Origin: JAGVPT01 sp963827085
Lineage (GTDB): Bacteria; Bacteroidota; Ignavibacteria; UBA10030; UBA8401
Direction of reading: 5' to 3'
DNA: 64,000 nt
Assembly: GCA_963827085.1 (NCBI GenBank)
Contig: CAWGZY010000001.1
Span: forward strand, 434,001 to 498,000
Position 1 is the stretch's first letter. Each line of letters begins with the position of its first letter. The position numbers and the translations under genes are program-made. The notes under the pieces were generated by a model. The model saw only the letters and a list, made by a program, of their open reading frames with translations, was not told the DNA's origin and did not search any database. Positions 45,197 through 53,510 of the stretch are shown here, piece after piece.

Positions 45197-45385
45197 CCCT
45201 AACGAATCTGAGCTAAGCTGCGGCGACGAAGCGTCGCAGCGACAGTAGCCAGTTCGTGCGTGGCAAGTCATATCCAATAGGAGCTGGTTGTTTCGCGCGC
45301 ATTGAATCATCGACAGCTATTTCCGTCAGCTTGTCGGGCGTTCGTTGCGAGACCCGCCGTTTTTGGCGGGCGCGACTCGTTAGCC
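45197..45385 (-). repeat. attC site (cassette 45380-46183)
   Basis: R' CCCTAAC at 45197-45203, hairpin GCTGCGGCGACGAAGCGTCG, long-form arm, R'' GTTAGCC at 45379-45385 containing the stop codon of the hydrolase. Length 189 bp. The inner stretch is almost identical to the site at 55233. Confidence 0.85.
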
Positions 45386-46183
45386 TGCGCCAATTGAACG
45401 TAAGAAGGATTTGACGACAACCGCAAATCGCTCGGGCTGGTCATAATGGAGCCCGTGGCCTACTTCCGGAATTTGTTCAACTTGAAGTCGCGGATTAAGA
45501 CGATGCAGATCTGCGGCAACATCAGGTGAAACCACGCCAGCTGAACCACCAATCACAAGTAGGCTTGGAACTTCAATGGCACTGACTACCTGCATATAGT
45601 CAGGGTTCGGTGGCTTGAGTACGTCGAAAGCGCCCATGTTGGTTTGAAGTCGAGCCCGGGCGATCAGCTCGATTGTCTCCAATGGCCGATCAGGGTGTCT
45701 AACCCGCTCTTCTGCCACCACATCTTCCAATGACATAGTGAGATATCGTCGATGTTGATCTGCCACGTCACTGTCTCGAATTTCGCGCTGAACTTCTGGA
45801 CTCAAGAACGTTGGATCAGCTAAGATTACACAACGAAGAAGCTTTGGGTTACGACTTGCCACTATGGCCGCAGTCATACCCCCCATGGAGTGTCCGATTA
45901 GGATCGGAGGCGGAAGTCGTAGAGCCTCTATAAGACCAACTACATCGTTTGCAAAATCTTCGTATCGGTACCCATAGTTAGGCACACTCGACGTACCATG
46001 GCCTCTGGCATCCGGCATGATTACGTCATAATCTCCACCTATAACATGGGCAACCGCCGTCCAGCATGCTCCATTAGCAGTTAATCCGTGCAGCAAAATT
46101 AAAGGGGGCTTGCTTCCTCCAGTTCTCATGTAGTGTATGTTAATTCCGTTCGTTTCGCAGTTTCCTGTGCTCCGGTCGGTCAA
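45380..46183 (-). CDS. Alpha/beta-hydrolase
   Basis: 267 residues starting at a TTG with AAGGAG upstream. Motifs: LILLHGLTANGACWTAVA (oxyanion loop), VIMPDARGHGTSS, LIGHSMGGMTAAIVAS (nucleophile Ser in GHSMGG), a later Asp region (LLVIGGSAGVVSPDV) and PEVGHGLHYDQPE (catalytic His). It is cytoplasmic and could be an esterase, lactonase or haloperoxidase-like enzyme. TAA stop inside the attC R''. Confidence 0.9.
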   Translation of the reverse strand: MTDRSTGNCETNGINIHYMRTGGSKPPLILLHGLTANGACWTAVAHVIGGDYDVIMPDARGHGTSSVPNYGYRYEDFANDVVGLIEALRLPPPILIGHSMGGMTAAIVASRNPKLLRCVILADPTFLSPEVQREIRDSDVADQHRRYLTMSLEDVVAEERVRHPDRPLETIELIARARLQTNMGAFDVLKPPNPDYMQVVSAIEVPSLLVIGGSAGVVSPDVAADLHRLNPRLQVEQIPEVGHGLHYDQPERFAVVVKSFLRSIGAG

Positions 46184-46248
46184 TTGCTATCTCCTTCGAG
46201 CATAAGATTCATGGTTTTCTCCTATCGTCTGTTTGCGCCTGCTTTGCC

Positions 46249-46401
46249 GCCTAACGGACCGGAGCTAAGCTGCGTGTGGCGAGTCATGTCCAATAGTAGC
46301 TGGTTCTTTCGCGCGTAGTAAATCATCAACGGCTGGTTCCGTCAGCTTGTCGGGCGTTCTTTGCGAGACCCGCCGTTTTTGGCGGGAGCGACTGGTTATG
46401 C
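46249..46401 (-). repeat. attC site (cassette 46419-47453)
   Basis: R' GCCTAAC at 46249-46255 with GGACCGGAGCTAAGCTGCG; the left hairpin is partly deleted; long-form arm; R'' GTTATGC at 46395-46401. Length 153 bp. Confidence 0.82.
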
Positions 46402-46418
46402 CGCAAGCTGGAAACTAA

Positions 46419-47453
46419 TTATTTGGAGAAATATAAATTCTGAATCTCTGAGGCCGTAAGTGCCCGATCATAAATGCGAATATCATCAATATCGCCGTCG
46501 TAGAAACTGTGAAATGATTGCGGGTTATTTTCATGATGCGATGCCCCTATCGTGAGATGTTGCCGAGTGTTGACAGTTGTCGTGCCGAGAATCCCAACAT
46601 GAGCCAAGACTGAAGTATTGGAAGATTGGCCGTCGATGTAGAGTTTAACTCGCTGCATCTCCGGAAGAGAGCCATCAAACACAAGTACAAAGTGAAACCA
46701 TTGGTTGGTCGACATTGGACTTTTTAATAATACATAATTGCGGGGGAGCACATCAGCAAAGACACCGGCATTAACGAATCCATCTATATGTGAAACACTC
46801 CATTGATAAGGTCCAGAACTACCTCCTCCATTCTTACCAACGATAAAACCCCCGCCGTACTCCACAGTTCCACACGTTCTCGTTCTTGCCCATCCAGCGA
46901 CACTGAAAGTTGCGAAAGGTGCGCAAAAGACGTCGTTCAGGATACTACCACAATCGATCACACTACTTTGCCCATCAAAACTATACGCGTTGTCTTCAAT
47001 GCCCAGGCGTCCTGAAGTTGGAGTAGCCCGAACAAATATCGGGTGAAATCCATTGCAGCTTTCGTCATATGCATTGCCGTTGAAGGTGTAATGAGCCACT
47101 AATCCATCTGTTGGTATGCATAGCCATTTTAGCAGCGCATTTATACGATCTTCTGTCAAATTGGTAAGATAGATCGCCTGATTCATTGGTAGGAAATCGT
47201 TTTTGTCAACGGACGCATGATTAGGATATTTCAGGGTCAGTTCAGCGTTCCGAAACTGAATCCATAATCTTTGAGAAGCTCTTAAATTTTTCTTGAAAAT
47301 TGGATCAGATCGTTTTGTCAGAAGAAGTCTTTGGTAAGTTTCATTCAGTTTATAGTCACTTTGTTCAAAAAATGTGCGCCCATCCTCCTGTGTCTGCGAG
47401 GGAGTGCTGACAATGATAAGAGTAATACTCAGTGACAGGAATAAGGTTTTCAT
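46419..47453 (-). CDS. Secreted protein with LprI-type (DUF1311) and LamG-like domains
   Basis: 344 residues with a signal peptide (MKTLFLSLSITLIIVSTPSQ). Residues about 30-115 match the DUF1311/LprI pattern (LNETYQRLLLTKRSD, RASQRLWIQFRNAELTLKYP, NLTEDRINALLKWL). Residues about 120-340 form a LamG/concanavalin-like domain (GLVAHYTFNGNAYDESCNGF, AYSFDGQSSVIDCG, YDGDIDDIRIYDRALTASEI). LprI domains can bind lysozyme; LamG domains bind glycans. The fusion suggests a surface-binding role. The combination is uncommon. Confidence 0.8.
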   Translation of the reverse strand: MKTLFLSLSITLIIVSTPSQTQEDGRTFFEQSDYKLNETYQRLLLTKRSDPIFKKNLRASQRLWIQFRNAELTLKYPNHASVDKNDFLPMNQAIYLTNLTEDRINALLKWLCIPTDGLVAHYTFNGNAYDESCNGFHPIFVRATPTSGRLGIEDNAYSFDGQSSVIDCGSILNDVFCAPFATFSVAGWARTRTCGTVEYGGGFIVGKNGGGSSGPYQWSVSHIDGFVNAGVFADVLPRNYVLLKSPMSTNQWFHFVLVFDGSLPEMQRVKLYIDGQSSNTSVLAHVGILGTTTVNTRQHLTIGASHHENNPQSFHSFYDGDIDDIRIYDRALTASEIQNLYFSK

Positions 47454-47494
47454 TTGTATTTTGCCTGTATTATGGATGAACGTGTTTTCTTGCG

Positions 47495-47645
47495 CCCTAA
47501 CGGACAGGAGCTAAGCTGCGGCACGAATTGCCGCAGCGACGGTTGCCATTCCGCGTGAGGCGATCTACGTCCAATAGTAGCTAATCGTTTCGCGCGTGCG
47601 AAATCATCGGTGGCTGGTTCCGTTAGCTTGAGCGAGTGGTTAGGC
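47495..47645 (-). repeat. attC site (cassette 47656-48234)
   Basis: R' CCCTAAC at 47495-47501, hairpin GCTGCGGCACGAATTGCCGC, short-form arm (TTAGCTTGAGCGAGTGG), R'' GTTAGGC at 47639-47645. Length 151 bp. Confidence 0.85.
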
Positions 47646-47655
47646 GGCATCAAGT

Positions 47656-48234
47656 TCATTCGGTTTGCAGCGATCCAACGTATCGATAAGTGTTCATGAG
47701 CACGCCTGTGGACGTGGCCTGCGTGCTGACGAGGGCGAGTTCGCGCGGGTCTGCGCTTTCTGAAAAGCATCGTTTGCCGCGGCCGAGCAAGACCGGGTAG
47801 ACAAGCAGCACAACCTCATCGACTAATCCTTGCTCGAGCAGGACGGACGTCAGCGTTGCACTTCCCCACACTATGAGGTCGGGGCCGTCCTTTGACTTGA
47901 GGCCGCGAACAGCATCAATGACGTTTGCACTTAGATTCCCAACCGGACCCCATGTGAGGCTGTTCGGCCTGTGGGTCGCAACATATTTCGTTGCGGCGTT
48001 CAGACCGTCCGCAAACGGACCGCCAGTGACCTTGGGCCAGTGCCCCGCCCAGAGGTCGTAGGTGCGGCGGCCGAGCAGCAGATCGAAGCCCGTGCCCTGC
48101 GCCGCGGCGAGGGCTGCTGCCCCGGCCGGACTTCGATACGGCGCCGACCATCCACCACGCGCATAGTCGTCGTCGCCTTCGGGCTGGATCACGCCGTCGA
48201 GCGAGATATGTTCCATGATCCTGATCTTTCTCAT
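47656..48234 (-). CDS. Dihydrofolate reductase-family (RibD C-terminal-like) protein
   Basis: The start at 48234 (MRKIRIMEHISLDGVIQPEG) has AAGGAG seven bases upstream. The 192-residue protein has the RibD_C/DHFR-like pattern: EHISLDGVIQPEGD, GTGFDLLLGRRTYDLWAGHW, ADGLNAATKYVATHRP, DGPDLIVWGSATLTSVLLEQ and GLVDEVVLLVYPVLLGRGKR. Members bind NADPH; most have no known substrate. It is more GC-rich than its neighbours, which fits independent acquisition. Confidence 0.9.
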   Translation of the reverse strand: MRKIRIMEHISLDGVIQPEGDDDYARGGWSAPYRSPAGAAALAAAQGTGFDLLLGRRTYDLWAGHWPKVTGGPFADGLNAATKYVATHRPNSLTWGPVGNLSANVIDAVRGLKSKDGPDLIVWGSATLTSVLLEQGLVDEVVLLVYPVLLGRGKRCFSESADPRELALVSTQATSTGVLMNTYRYVGSLQTE

Positions 48235-48278
48235 TCTGTGTCTCCTTCTGTGAGATGTTTTGCCTGCCAAATTAGTGA

Positions 48279-48350
48279 TGCGCGCGGCGAGTCATGTCCA
48301 ACAGTAACTGGTTGTTCCGCGCGTGTTAAATCATCGGCGGCTGGTTAGGT
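48279..48350 (-). repeat. Truncated attC site (cassette 48364-48894)
   Basis: Only the inner and R'' part remain: GCGCGGCGAGTCATGTCCAA, GCGCGTGTTAAATCATCGGC, then GTTAGGT at 48344-48350. The R' half and the arm CAGCTTGAGCGA are deleted. Confidence 0.7.
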
Positions 48351-48363
48351 GGCGACTGCAAAG

Positions 48364-48894
48364 TCATTTTTTGTTTGATCGCTTATTTTTGTTTTGGGAG
48401 TGCCACCACCGGCGAATGTGCGTTCGTGCCCACAAATAATGGGCAGCTGTGCTTGCACGTAAGTAATCGCTCAGTGTCCACGAAGGGCCAGTCCAGGAAA
48501 ACCGATTCAATGTGACCAAATCGGAGTCTGGAAGAGCTCGGATAAGATCAACGACTCGATTGTGATACTCTTGGTAGTCTTGGATCACAGCGTGAAGCGA
48601 TCGACGATGATGTTTGTGATAGATCATTTGATTCAGTCGAGGTAGTTCTCGAAGAGTGAATCCCGGTGCGGGCATTGCTGGTTTTTCTCCTCGCAATCCC
48701 GCGGCATACCAGTTGAGGTTCATTTGTTGCCACTCGACCAAATGTGCCAAGATATCTTTGACAGACCATCCTCCGTGGGTGACGCCTGCCTTAGTCATTT
48801 GACGAATCGAAACAAGTGCAAGTGTGTCGTCGAGGGCCTTTCGCTCATGCCGGATTTCGAGCAATAATTCTTTCTTACGTAATCGCTTTCCCAT
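48364..48894 (-). CDS. ClbS/DfsB-family (DUF1706) four-helix protein
   Basis: 176 residues of the DinB-like fold with the DUF1706 pattern: KKELLLEIRHERKALDDTLA, GGWSVKDILAHLVEWQQMN (first His), LNQMIYHKHHRRSLHAVIQD and a last-helix His (TAAHYLWARTHIRR). ClbS, a member, is a cyclopropane hydrolase protecting cells from colibactin; other members have unknown roles. A protective function is possible but unproven. Confidence 0.85.
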   Translation of the reverse strand: MGKRLRKKELLLEIRHERKALDDTLALVSIRQMTKAGVTHGGWSVKDILAHLVEWQQMNLNWYAAGLRGEKPAMPAPGFTLRELPRLNQMIYHKHHRRSLHAVIQDYQEYHNRVVDLIRALPDSDLVTLNRFSWTGPSWTLSDYLRASTAAHYLWARTHIRRWWHSQNKNKRSNKK

Positions 48895-48919
48895 GAGTTT
48901 CCTGAATCCTGGATTTGCG

Positions 48920-49109
48920 CCCTAGCGGACCGGAGCTAAGCTGCGGCGGCGAAGCGCTGCAGCGACGGAATCCATTCCGCGTGTGGCAAGTCATCTCCAA
49001 TAGTAGCTGGTTGTTTCGCGTGTGTTAAATCATCGACGGCTATTTCCGTCAGCTTGTCGAGCGTTCGTTGCGAGACCCGCCGTCTTTTGGCCGGAGCGAC
49101 TGGTTTGGA
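48920..49109 (-). repeat. attC site (cassette 49138-49539)
   Basis: R' CCCTAGC at 48920-48926, hairpin GCTGCGGCGGCGAAGCGCTG, long-form arm with ACCCGCCGTCTTTTGGCCGG, R'' GTTTGGA at 49103-49109. Length 190 bp. Confidence 0.8.
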
Positions 49110-49137
49110 CGCATGCGGTAGTCAGTCAGCATCGTCG

Positions 49138-49539
49138 TCATTCTTTATGATTAGCTGGCGGTAGCTCTCCATGTTGCCTATCGTATTCCTTGAGGAGCGA
49201 ACTCACAAGAGCGTTCGCATCATCTGGTGAAGGTTTGAGAACATACGATATCTTTAATCCAGGTCGTAAGTGAAGGATTCCGTTGATTCTTTTATTTGTG
49301 CTTTGCGTTGGTCCTGGATTGAAGTATTGCAAAATTGTTCCTCGCAAACCGTTTTCATTACTTGCTGACCCGATGTAAATAATGTCAGATTCTCCAACAA
49401 AGCGACCAAAAGAGGTATCAGTTTTTATGACGTACACTCCGTTAGACGTCGGCAAACCGTTAGACAATGTAGTTTCGGCCTTGAGACTGAAATCCTGCCA
49501 TCGCTCGAATCCTTTTTGGCGAAGACTATTGCTGTCCAT
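49138..49539 (-). CDS. GIY-YIG-like nuclease domain protein
   Basis: 133 residues. The core reads SNGVYVIKTDTSFG and then DIIYIGSASNENGLRGTILQ, matching the two strands and first helix of GIY-YIG domains (G-V-Y ... Y-I-G), followed by YFNPGPTQSTNKRINGILHL. A C-terminal helix contains SLLKEYDRQHGELPP, whose Glu may be the metal ligand. It could be a small endonuclease; function not established. Confidence 0.65.
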   Translation of the reverse strand: MDSNSLRQKGFERWQDFSLKAETTLSNGLPTSNGVYVIKTDTSFGRFVGESDIIYIGSASNENGLRGTILQYFNPGPTQSTNKRINGILHLRPGLKISYVLKPSPDDANALVSSLLKEYDRQHGELPPANHKE

Positions 49540-49603
49540 TAATTACCCTCCTTTACGATAGATTGCAAATTGCTAGTTTAGTTAGCAATGAAAAGTTCGT
49601 GCG

Positions 49604-49674
49604 CTCTAACGGACCGGAGCTTTCTAACACGGTTGTGGTTTAAAGAATAGCTAGCGGTTTGCTAGCTGTTAAAC
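49604..49674 (-). repeat. Atypical composite attC (PIN cassette)
   Basis: R' CTCTAAC at 49604-49610 with GGACCGGAGC is the usual left arm, but it is followed by an unrelated hairpin (GTTTAAAGAATAGCTAGC / GCTAGCTGTTAAAC around 49638-49674). GTTAAAC at 49668-49674 acts as R'' and contains the stop codon of the small gene. A second TTCTAAC lies at 49622-49628. Confidence 0.55.
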
Positions 49675-49827
49675 GCGGTGGCGAGTTTCCTTTTGCGTTT
49701 TGGTGGGTCGAACCGAGTATTTTCTCAAATATTCAACTATTTCTTTCGGTTTCATCCCCTCAAACTTCCGAGACAACTCGGCACGACGGTTCCTTTGAAA
49801 CTTTACTGCGTCAAATATTTTCTTCAT
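49669..49827 (-). CDS. Small protein downstream of PIN toxin, possible antitoxin
   Basis: A 52-residue frame beginning MKKIFDAVKFQRNRRAELSR with KFEGMKPKEIVEYLRKYSVR in the middle, overlapping the end of the PIN gene by 17 bases. It resembles the short helical, basic proteins often encoded next to PIN-domain genes and is likely an antitoxin or partner. Its stop lies in the R'' heptamer. No ribosome site was identified, so translational coupling is likely. Confidence 0.6.
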   Translation of the reverse strand: MKKIFDAVKFQRNRRAELSRKFEGMKPKEIVEYLRKYSVRPTKTQKETRHRV

Positions 49828-50338
49828 GTAGCAACTCGCTCGGGCTTCTTATTTCAACTAATAAATATCCTAATTTTATGTTTACTGAATGAAACGCTGC
49901 GATTTTGTTTACATTTATGATGTCACGAAAGTTCCAACTTGTAGGCAGCGAAATCCCATGGACAGTGGCGGTTGCTATATGAAGACAATCAGTTCTCATC
50001 CTTTTGGTTAAACCACCCTCAATCACATATCGATCGGCGAGTTTGAAAGCTCCTTCGCTTGGCGCGATGATTTCGGCGATCTCTTTCAGTTCAAGATGCT
50101 TTTCTTTAACCCTGGTTGGAGCGTTATTGATTTCAGCTTCTGTGAGTGTAGAAAGAACAGGTGTATAAAGATCTAAACGAAACTCGCGAAAGAAGGCCTG
50201 CGAGTATTTATCGAATTCGGGATCACAATATCCACCGATTACAGAATTATCAACGTAGACGGACTTTCCTATACGGTAATATATGTTTAAGATATTTCTT
50301 AGGCAACCACTACTTCGCCATGTTACCTGGTGTAGCAA
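49811..50338 (-). CDS. PIN-domain protein, VapC-type toxin candidate
   Basis: The frame opens at a TTG (50338); the real start may be later, since the PIN domain begins at KSVYVDNSVIGGYCDPEFDK (first Asp of the active site). Further acidic residues are placed in STLTEAEINNA and RMRTDCLHIATATV (second and third acidic sites) and NFRDIINVNKI. PIN domains are Mg-dependent RNases. The protein is of usual length (about 150 residues from the domain start). The small overlapping downstream gene suggests a toxin-antitoxin pair. Confidence 0.75.
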   Translation of the reverse strand: MLHQVTWRSSGCLRNILNIYYRIGKSVYVDNSVIGGYCDPEFDKYSQAFFREFRLDLYTPVLSTLTEAEINNAPTRVKEKHLELKEIAEIIAPSEGAFKLADRYVIEGGLTKRMRTDCLHIATATVHGISLPTSWNFRDIINVNKIAAFHSVNIKLGYLLVEIRSPSELLHEENI

Positions 50339-50357
50339 ACATCAAGTGATTCATGCG

Positions 50358-50482
50358 TTCTAACGGACCGCAGCTACCGTAGCCAGTCCGCGCGCGGCGA
50401 GTCACGTCCAATAGTAGCTGTTCGTTTCGCGCGTGTTAAATCATCGACGGCTGGTTCCGTCAGCTTGAGCGACTGGTTAGGG
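50358..50482 (-). repeat. attC site (cassette 50501-51025)
   Basis: R' TTCTAAC at 50358-50364; the left hairpin is deleted (GGACCGCAGCTACCGTAGCC); short-form arm; R'' GTTAGGG at 50476-50482. Length 125 bp. Confidence 0.85.
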
Positions 50483-50500
50483 CGCAACAGGATTTGAATC

Positions 50501-51025
50501 TTATTGTTTCCGAGTTAAGAGTTTCACCAATTCGGTCATTCTAGCCAAATGATGATCATCGTGTTCTGCCACGAATAAGAATAAATCTATTGTCCTCATC
50601 GGGGTTTTCAACCTTGGATGTAATGCGGCCATAAAGACTTGTTTCTCATTAAGCGTTTCAAGGAGACTAAGTGTTTGCACCCTTATTTGTCTGAAGCGAT
50701 TTAAGATTTCTTCAGTTGGTACTGCATCATGATTAGCTAAGCTCGTTTTAGTATTCTGCAAATCAGTTGGTCTTAGCTCACTTTTACCTCTTATGATATC
50801 ATCAAAACGACCTTGCCAAAGCGGTTCAAGGTCAATCAAATGGCCTACATTTTCTTTTATAGTCCAAGTGTTATCTACTCTCACGGATAATATTTCGGGA
50901 GGCATAGATTTGAACTTTTCCTCCAGGCGCGCAGACGTTCCGGCGAGCCGCTCAATAATTGCAGGAAAGGTATTTTGATCGGACGTAAAATTAAAGTTCC
51001 GACTAAACCATTTAACTTGTTTCAT
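50501..51025 (-). CDS. DinB-family protein
   Basis: 174 residues of the DinB_2 type: FPAIIERLAGTSARLEEKFK, TWTIKENVGHLIDLEPLWQG (first His), and FLFVAEHDDHHLARMTELVK with the HDDHH metal site near the C-terminus. These proteins bind Ni/Zn and include bacillithiol or mycothiol transferases. It is the second clear DinB-type cassette in the array. Confidence 0.88.
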   Translation of the reverse strand: MKQVKWFSRNFNFTSDQNTFPAIIERLAGTSARLEEKFKSMPPEILSVRVDNTWTIKENVGHLIDLEPLWQGRFDDIIRGKSELRPTDLQNTKTSLANHDAVPTEEILNRFRQIRVQTLSLLETLNEKQVFMAALHPRLKTPMRTIDLFLFVAEHDDHHLARMTELVKLLTRKQ

Positions 51026-51047
51026 CTTGTAGTCTCATGATTTTGCG

Positions 51048-51172
51048 CGCTAACGGACTGCAGCGACGGTAGCCAGTCCGCGCGTGGCGAGTCATGTCTG
51101 ATAGTAGCTGCTTGTTTCGCGCGTATTAAATCACCAACGGCTGGTTCCGTCAGCTTGAGCGATTGGTCAGGC
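51048..51172 (-). repeat. attC site (cassette 51198-51692)
   Basis: R' CGCTAAC at 51048-51054; shortened left arm (GGACTGCAGCGACGGTAGCC); short-form right arm; R'' GTCAGGC at 51166-51172. Length 125 bp. Confidence 0.8.
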
Positions 51173-51197
51173 CGTGCACTGGAATTGTTGACTTTGT

Positions 51198-51692
51198 TCA
51201 TATCTTCTGACACCCTGGACATACTAAATTCTGATTACAATGGGGGCAAACAAGCCTCTTTGTGACTACTTGTGTGCACCATAAAGCGAGCACTCCGAAG
51301 CCAATTGTCAATGCCATACGTTCCCAAGAAATATCGAGAGAGAAAAGGATTGCACCGGCAATGATTGGAGCTAGAAAGACCGGGGCTGCCATTTTCATGT
51401 ATCTGAAATTCGAATTGAAGCGAGCCGTATCACCTTTAGAAAATAGAAAGGCAGCTAACCTTCCCTGACCGGAGTGACAGGTTTTACCGTAGTATGAACA
51501 GCTAGTGCACACAAATTTAGGGATCAAAAAGTACATGCAAAGAAGAGAGTAGCCAAGATATATTATTGCAGCCCAAACATTAAACAGTAAAAATATGATA
51601 GAGCCAAGAACAAAGACTGCTAGCCAAATAGTATTCTCTATGAGAGGTGTAATCCAGGGGTAATTTTCGTAAGCGATGGTTTGCTGATTCAT
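51198..51692 (-). CDS. Membrane protein with C-terminal zinc-ribbon-like Cys cluster
   Basis: 164 residues with about four transmembrane helices (TIWLAVFVLGSIIFLLFNVW, AAVIYLGYSLLCMYFL-like segment, VFLAPIIAGAILFSL and LTIGFGVLALWCTQV). Cys motifs follow a loop (VCTSCSYYGKTCHSG) and the end (LVCPHCNQNLVCPGCQKI), the latter a zinc-ribbon pattern with four Cys. No family was recognised; metal binding is likely. Confidence 0.7.
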   Translation of the reverse strand: MNQQTIAYENYPWITPLIENTIWLAVFVLGSIIFLLFNVWAAIIYLGYSLLCMYFLIPKFVCTSCSYYGKTCHSGQGRLAAFLFSKGDTARFNSNFRYMKMAAPVFLAPIIAGAILFSLDISWERMALTIGFGVLALWCTQVVTKRLVCPHCNQNLVCPGCQKI

Positions 51693-51739
51693 TGTGTACC
51701 TTAAAAGGATATTTCTTGATCGTTGATACAGGTTGCACG

Positions 51740-51852
51740 GCCTAACGGACCGGAGCTAAGCTGCGCCGGCGAAGCGCCGCCGCAACGGAATCCAGTGCGC
51801 GCGAGCAAAATCGTCGACGGCTACTTCCGTCAGCTTGAGCGACTGGTTAGAA
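51740..51852 (-). repeat. attC site (cassette interrupted by the IS3-family element)
   Basis: R' GCCTAAC at 51740-51746 with GGACCGGAGCTAAGCTGCG; centre shortened; short-form arm; R'' GTTAGAA at 51846-51852. Length 113 bp. Confidence 0.85.
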
Positions 51853-51943
51853 CGCAAACGGTGAAAAGCTTAATTAACATTTCTTTAATAACGTATCGCA
51901 ATTAACACAAGACTGATCTGCACCCTAAAAAATATACACGTAG

Positions 51944-52765
51944 TTAAGCCACAGTTTGCTTGAGCAGTTGTTGTTCAAATTGCTCGGTCGATAGGTATCC
52001 GAGCGCGGAATGTTTCCGCTGTGTATTGTAAAAACATTCGATGTAGTCAAAAATACTTCTCTCAAGTTCTTCTCTCGTATCAAATCTCTCACCGTGGATC
52101 GCTTCAACTTTCAGCGTATGAAAAAATGTTTCTGTAATCGCGTTATCGTAACAACTTCCGGTCGCTCCCATGCTCTGCCGCATGGTATTGGCTGCGATCA
52201 TCTCTGTGACATCATCACTTCCGAACTGACTTCCGCGATCGGAGTGGAAGATCGTTTTGTCTGTTACCGTTCGATGGAACAGCGCCCGCTGTAAGGCTCG
52301 GGCAACTAGTTCACCAGTCATTCTTCTGCTCAGCGCATAACCGACGATCTTTCTTGAACAGACATCCAACACCACCGCAAGATACATCCAGCCCTCTCTG
52401 GTCCACAAATACGTGATGTCCGAAGTCCACACCTGGTTCATTTGTAGTGCCGTAAACTCACGTTTCACTAAATCCGTGATCCCGTCATGCCAACTCGTCT
52501 TTGGTCTTGTTCGTTTGAACCTTCTCGTGGCTTTAGCATATAAACCCAATGTTTTCAGCAGTTTGCCGATACGTTTCGTGTTGTATCGCCTGCCACGATC
52601 TCGCAATGCATCGGTGATCCTTCTGGAACCATACCTCTTGCGATTGTTGTAAAAAATCTCTCGCACTTCCACTTTCAACTGCTCATTTTCTTGCTGTCGC
52701 TTGCTCGGCTGCCGGTGCATCCACGCATAATATCCGCACCGGCTTACCTCCAAGACCCGGCACAT
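51944..52765 (-). CDS. IS3-family transposase OrfB (DDE integrase domain)
   Basis: 273 residues from the first ATG. The frame extends upstream to the slippery site near 52852 (SDGLLQRDKEIRYGFVETHQ), so the functional product is an OrfAB fusion made by a -1 frameshift. Motifs: CRVLEVSRCGYYAWMHRQPS, RKRYGSRRITDALRDRGRRY, then the DDE triad in QVWTSDITYLWT, IFHSDRGSQFGS and CYDNAITETFFHTLK. It appears intact. Confidence 0.93.
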   Translation of the reverse strand: MCRVLEVSRCGYYAWMHRQPSKRQQENEQLKVEVREIFYNNRKRYGSRRITDALRDRGRRYNTKRIGKLLKTLGLYAKATRRFKRTRPKTSWHDGITDLVKREFTALQMNQVWTSDITYLWTREGWMYLAVVLDVCSRKIVGYALSRRMTGELVARALQRALFHRTVTDKTIFHSDRGSQFGSDDVTEMIAANTMRQSMGATGSCYDNAITETFFHTLKVEAIHGERFDTREELERSIFDYIECFYNTQRKHSALGYLSTEQFEQQLLKQTVA

Positions 52766-52812
52766 CGTGATGATTTTCCATACTCGTTGATGTGTCTCGA
52801 CAAACCCATATC

Positions 52813-53118
52813 TTATTTCTTTATCGCGCTGAAGTAGCCCATCGCTTTTTTTAAAATGGCCACTTCCTCTTCCAACTCTGCGTTGCGCTTCTTCAACGCT
52901 CGCAGTTCCTCGTCCTCCGGCTTGAGATTGCCTTTCCCAGGAAACGCCGCTTCAGCTTCGTTGCGATATTCTCGTTTCCAGTTATATAGTGTGTTCGGTT
53001 CTAAACCTAATTCACGAGCAACAGATGCTGTGCTCCGTCCAGCCTCCATCGACAGCTTCACTGCATTGATCTTGAACTCCTTGTCGTATTGCTTTCGTTC
53101 TTGCTTCTTTGTCTCCAT
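52813..53118 (-). CDS. IS3-family transposase OrfA (helix-turn-helix)
   Basis: 101 residues with the HTH of IS3 OrfA (YDKEFKINAVKLSMEAGRST, SVARELGLEPNTLYNWKREY) and a C-terminal leucine zipper (EELRALKKRNAELEEEVAIL). Near its end, seven A residues followed by G on the minus strand (52845-52852) form the A-AAA-AAG type slippery site used to make OrfAB. Confidence 0.93.
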   Translation of the reverse strand: METKKQERKQYDKEFKINAVKLSMEAGRSTASVARELGLEPNTLYNWKREYRNEAEAAFPGKGNLKPEDEELRALKKRNAELEEEVAILKKAMGYFSAIKK

Positions 53119-53352
53119 TCTTGCCGACTCCTTTCGTCATGTCTCCGCAAGATATGGCTTTTCTGCCTGTCTACAAAATGGGGTACAATTCACATGGCAT
53201 ATAGTTAATTAGCGTAATAGTGGTTGGCGAAAGTTTTGTAATTTTATTCACCGCAATTAGTAACCTGATAAGATAGAGCTTTGAAATCGGCAACTAATCA
53301 AATACCAGGAACTTTTGTCAATGCTATAAGACTATTGGTCGCATCAAGTAAT

Positions 53353-53463
53353 TCACTCTATTTCGCTCATAAGTGCTCTATCGATATCGGTGACCAGCAC
53401 AGCTATTTGGCCAATTTGGTCCAATTCAAAACTTGATGAGACAGATTTAGCCATAAAAGACAT
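53353..53463 (-). pseudogene. VOC-family (glyoxalase-like) gene fragment next to the IS
   Basis: The frame starting at 53463 reads MSFMAKSVSSSFELDQIGQI, then AVLVTDIDRAL and stops after 36 residues. DQIGQIAVLVTDIDRA is the first strand and helix start of VOC/glyoxalase proteins, which then continue with FYRD; here the frame is lost. The next 150 bases to the IS edge (53193) are AT-rich with several stops. The cassette gene was broken, with the IS3-family element in its remains. Confidence 0.55.
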
Positions 53464-53510
53464 TTCTTGTTTGAATATCGATTGCGTAAGAACGTAATGA
53501 TGTTTTTGCG

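Larger units (their letters stand above)
51914..53192 (-). mobile_element. IS3-family insertion sequence
   Basis: A 1.28-kb element with orfA and orfB in overlapping frames. The ends are imperfect inverted repeats (TGATCTGCACCCTA at 51914 versus TGAATTGTACCCCA read inward from 53192). No target duplication is obvious. It lies inside a cassette whose VOC-type gene is broken. Confidence 0.85.

Noticed and set aside
51909..53197. Target-site duplication around the IS3-family element
   Set aside because: The three to five bases flanking the two proposed ends do not match; the ends may be off by a few bases or the site was rearranged.
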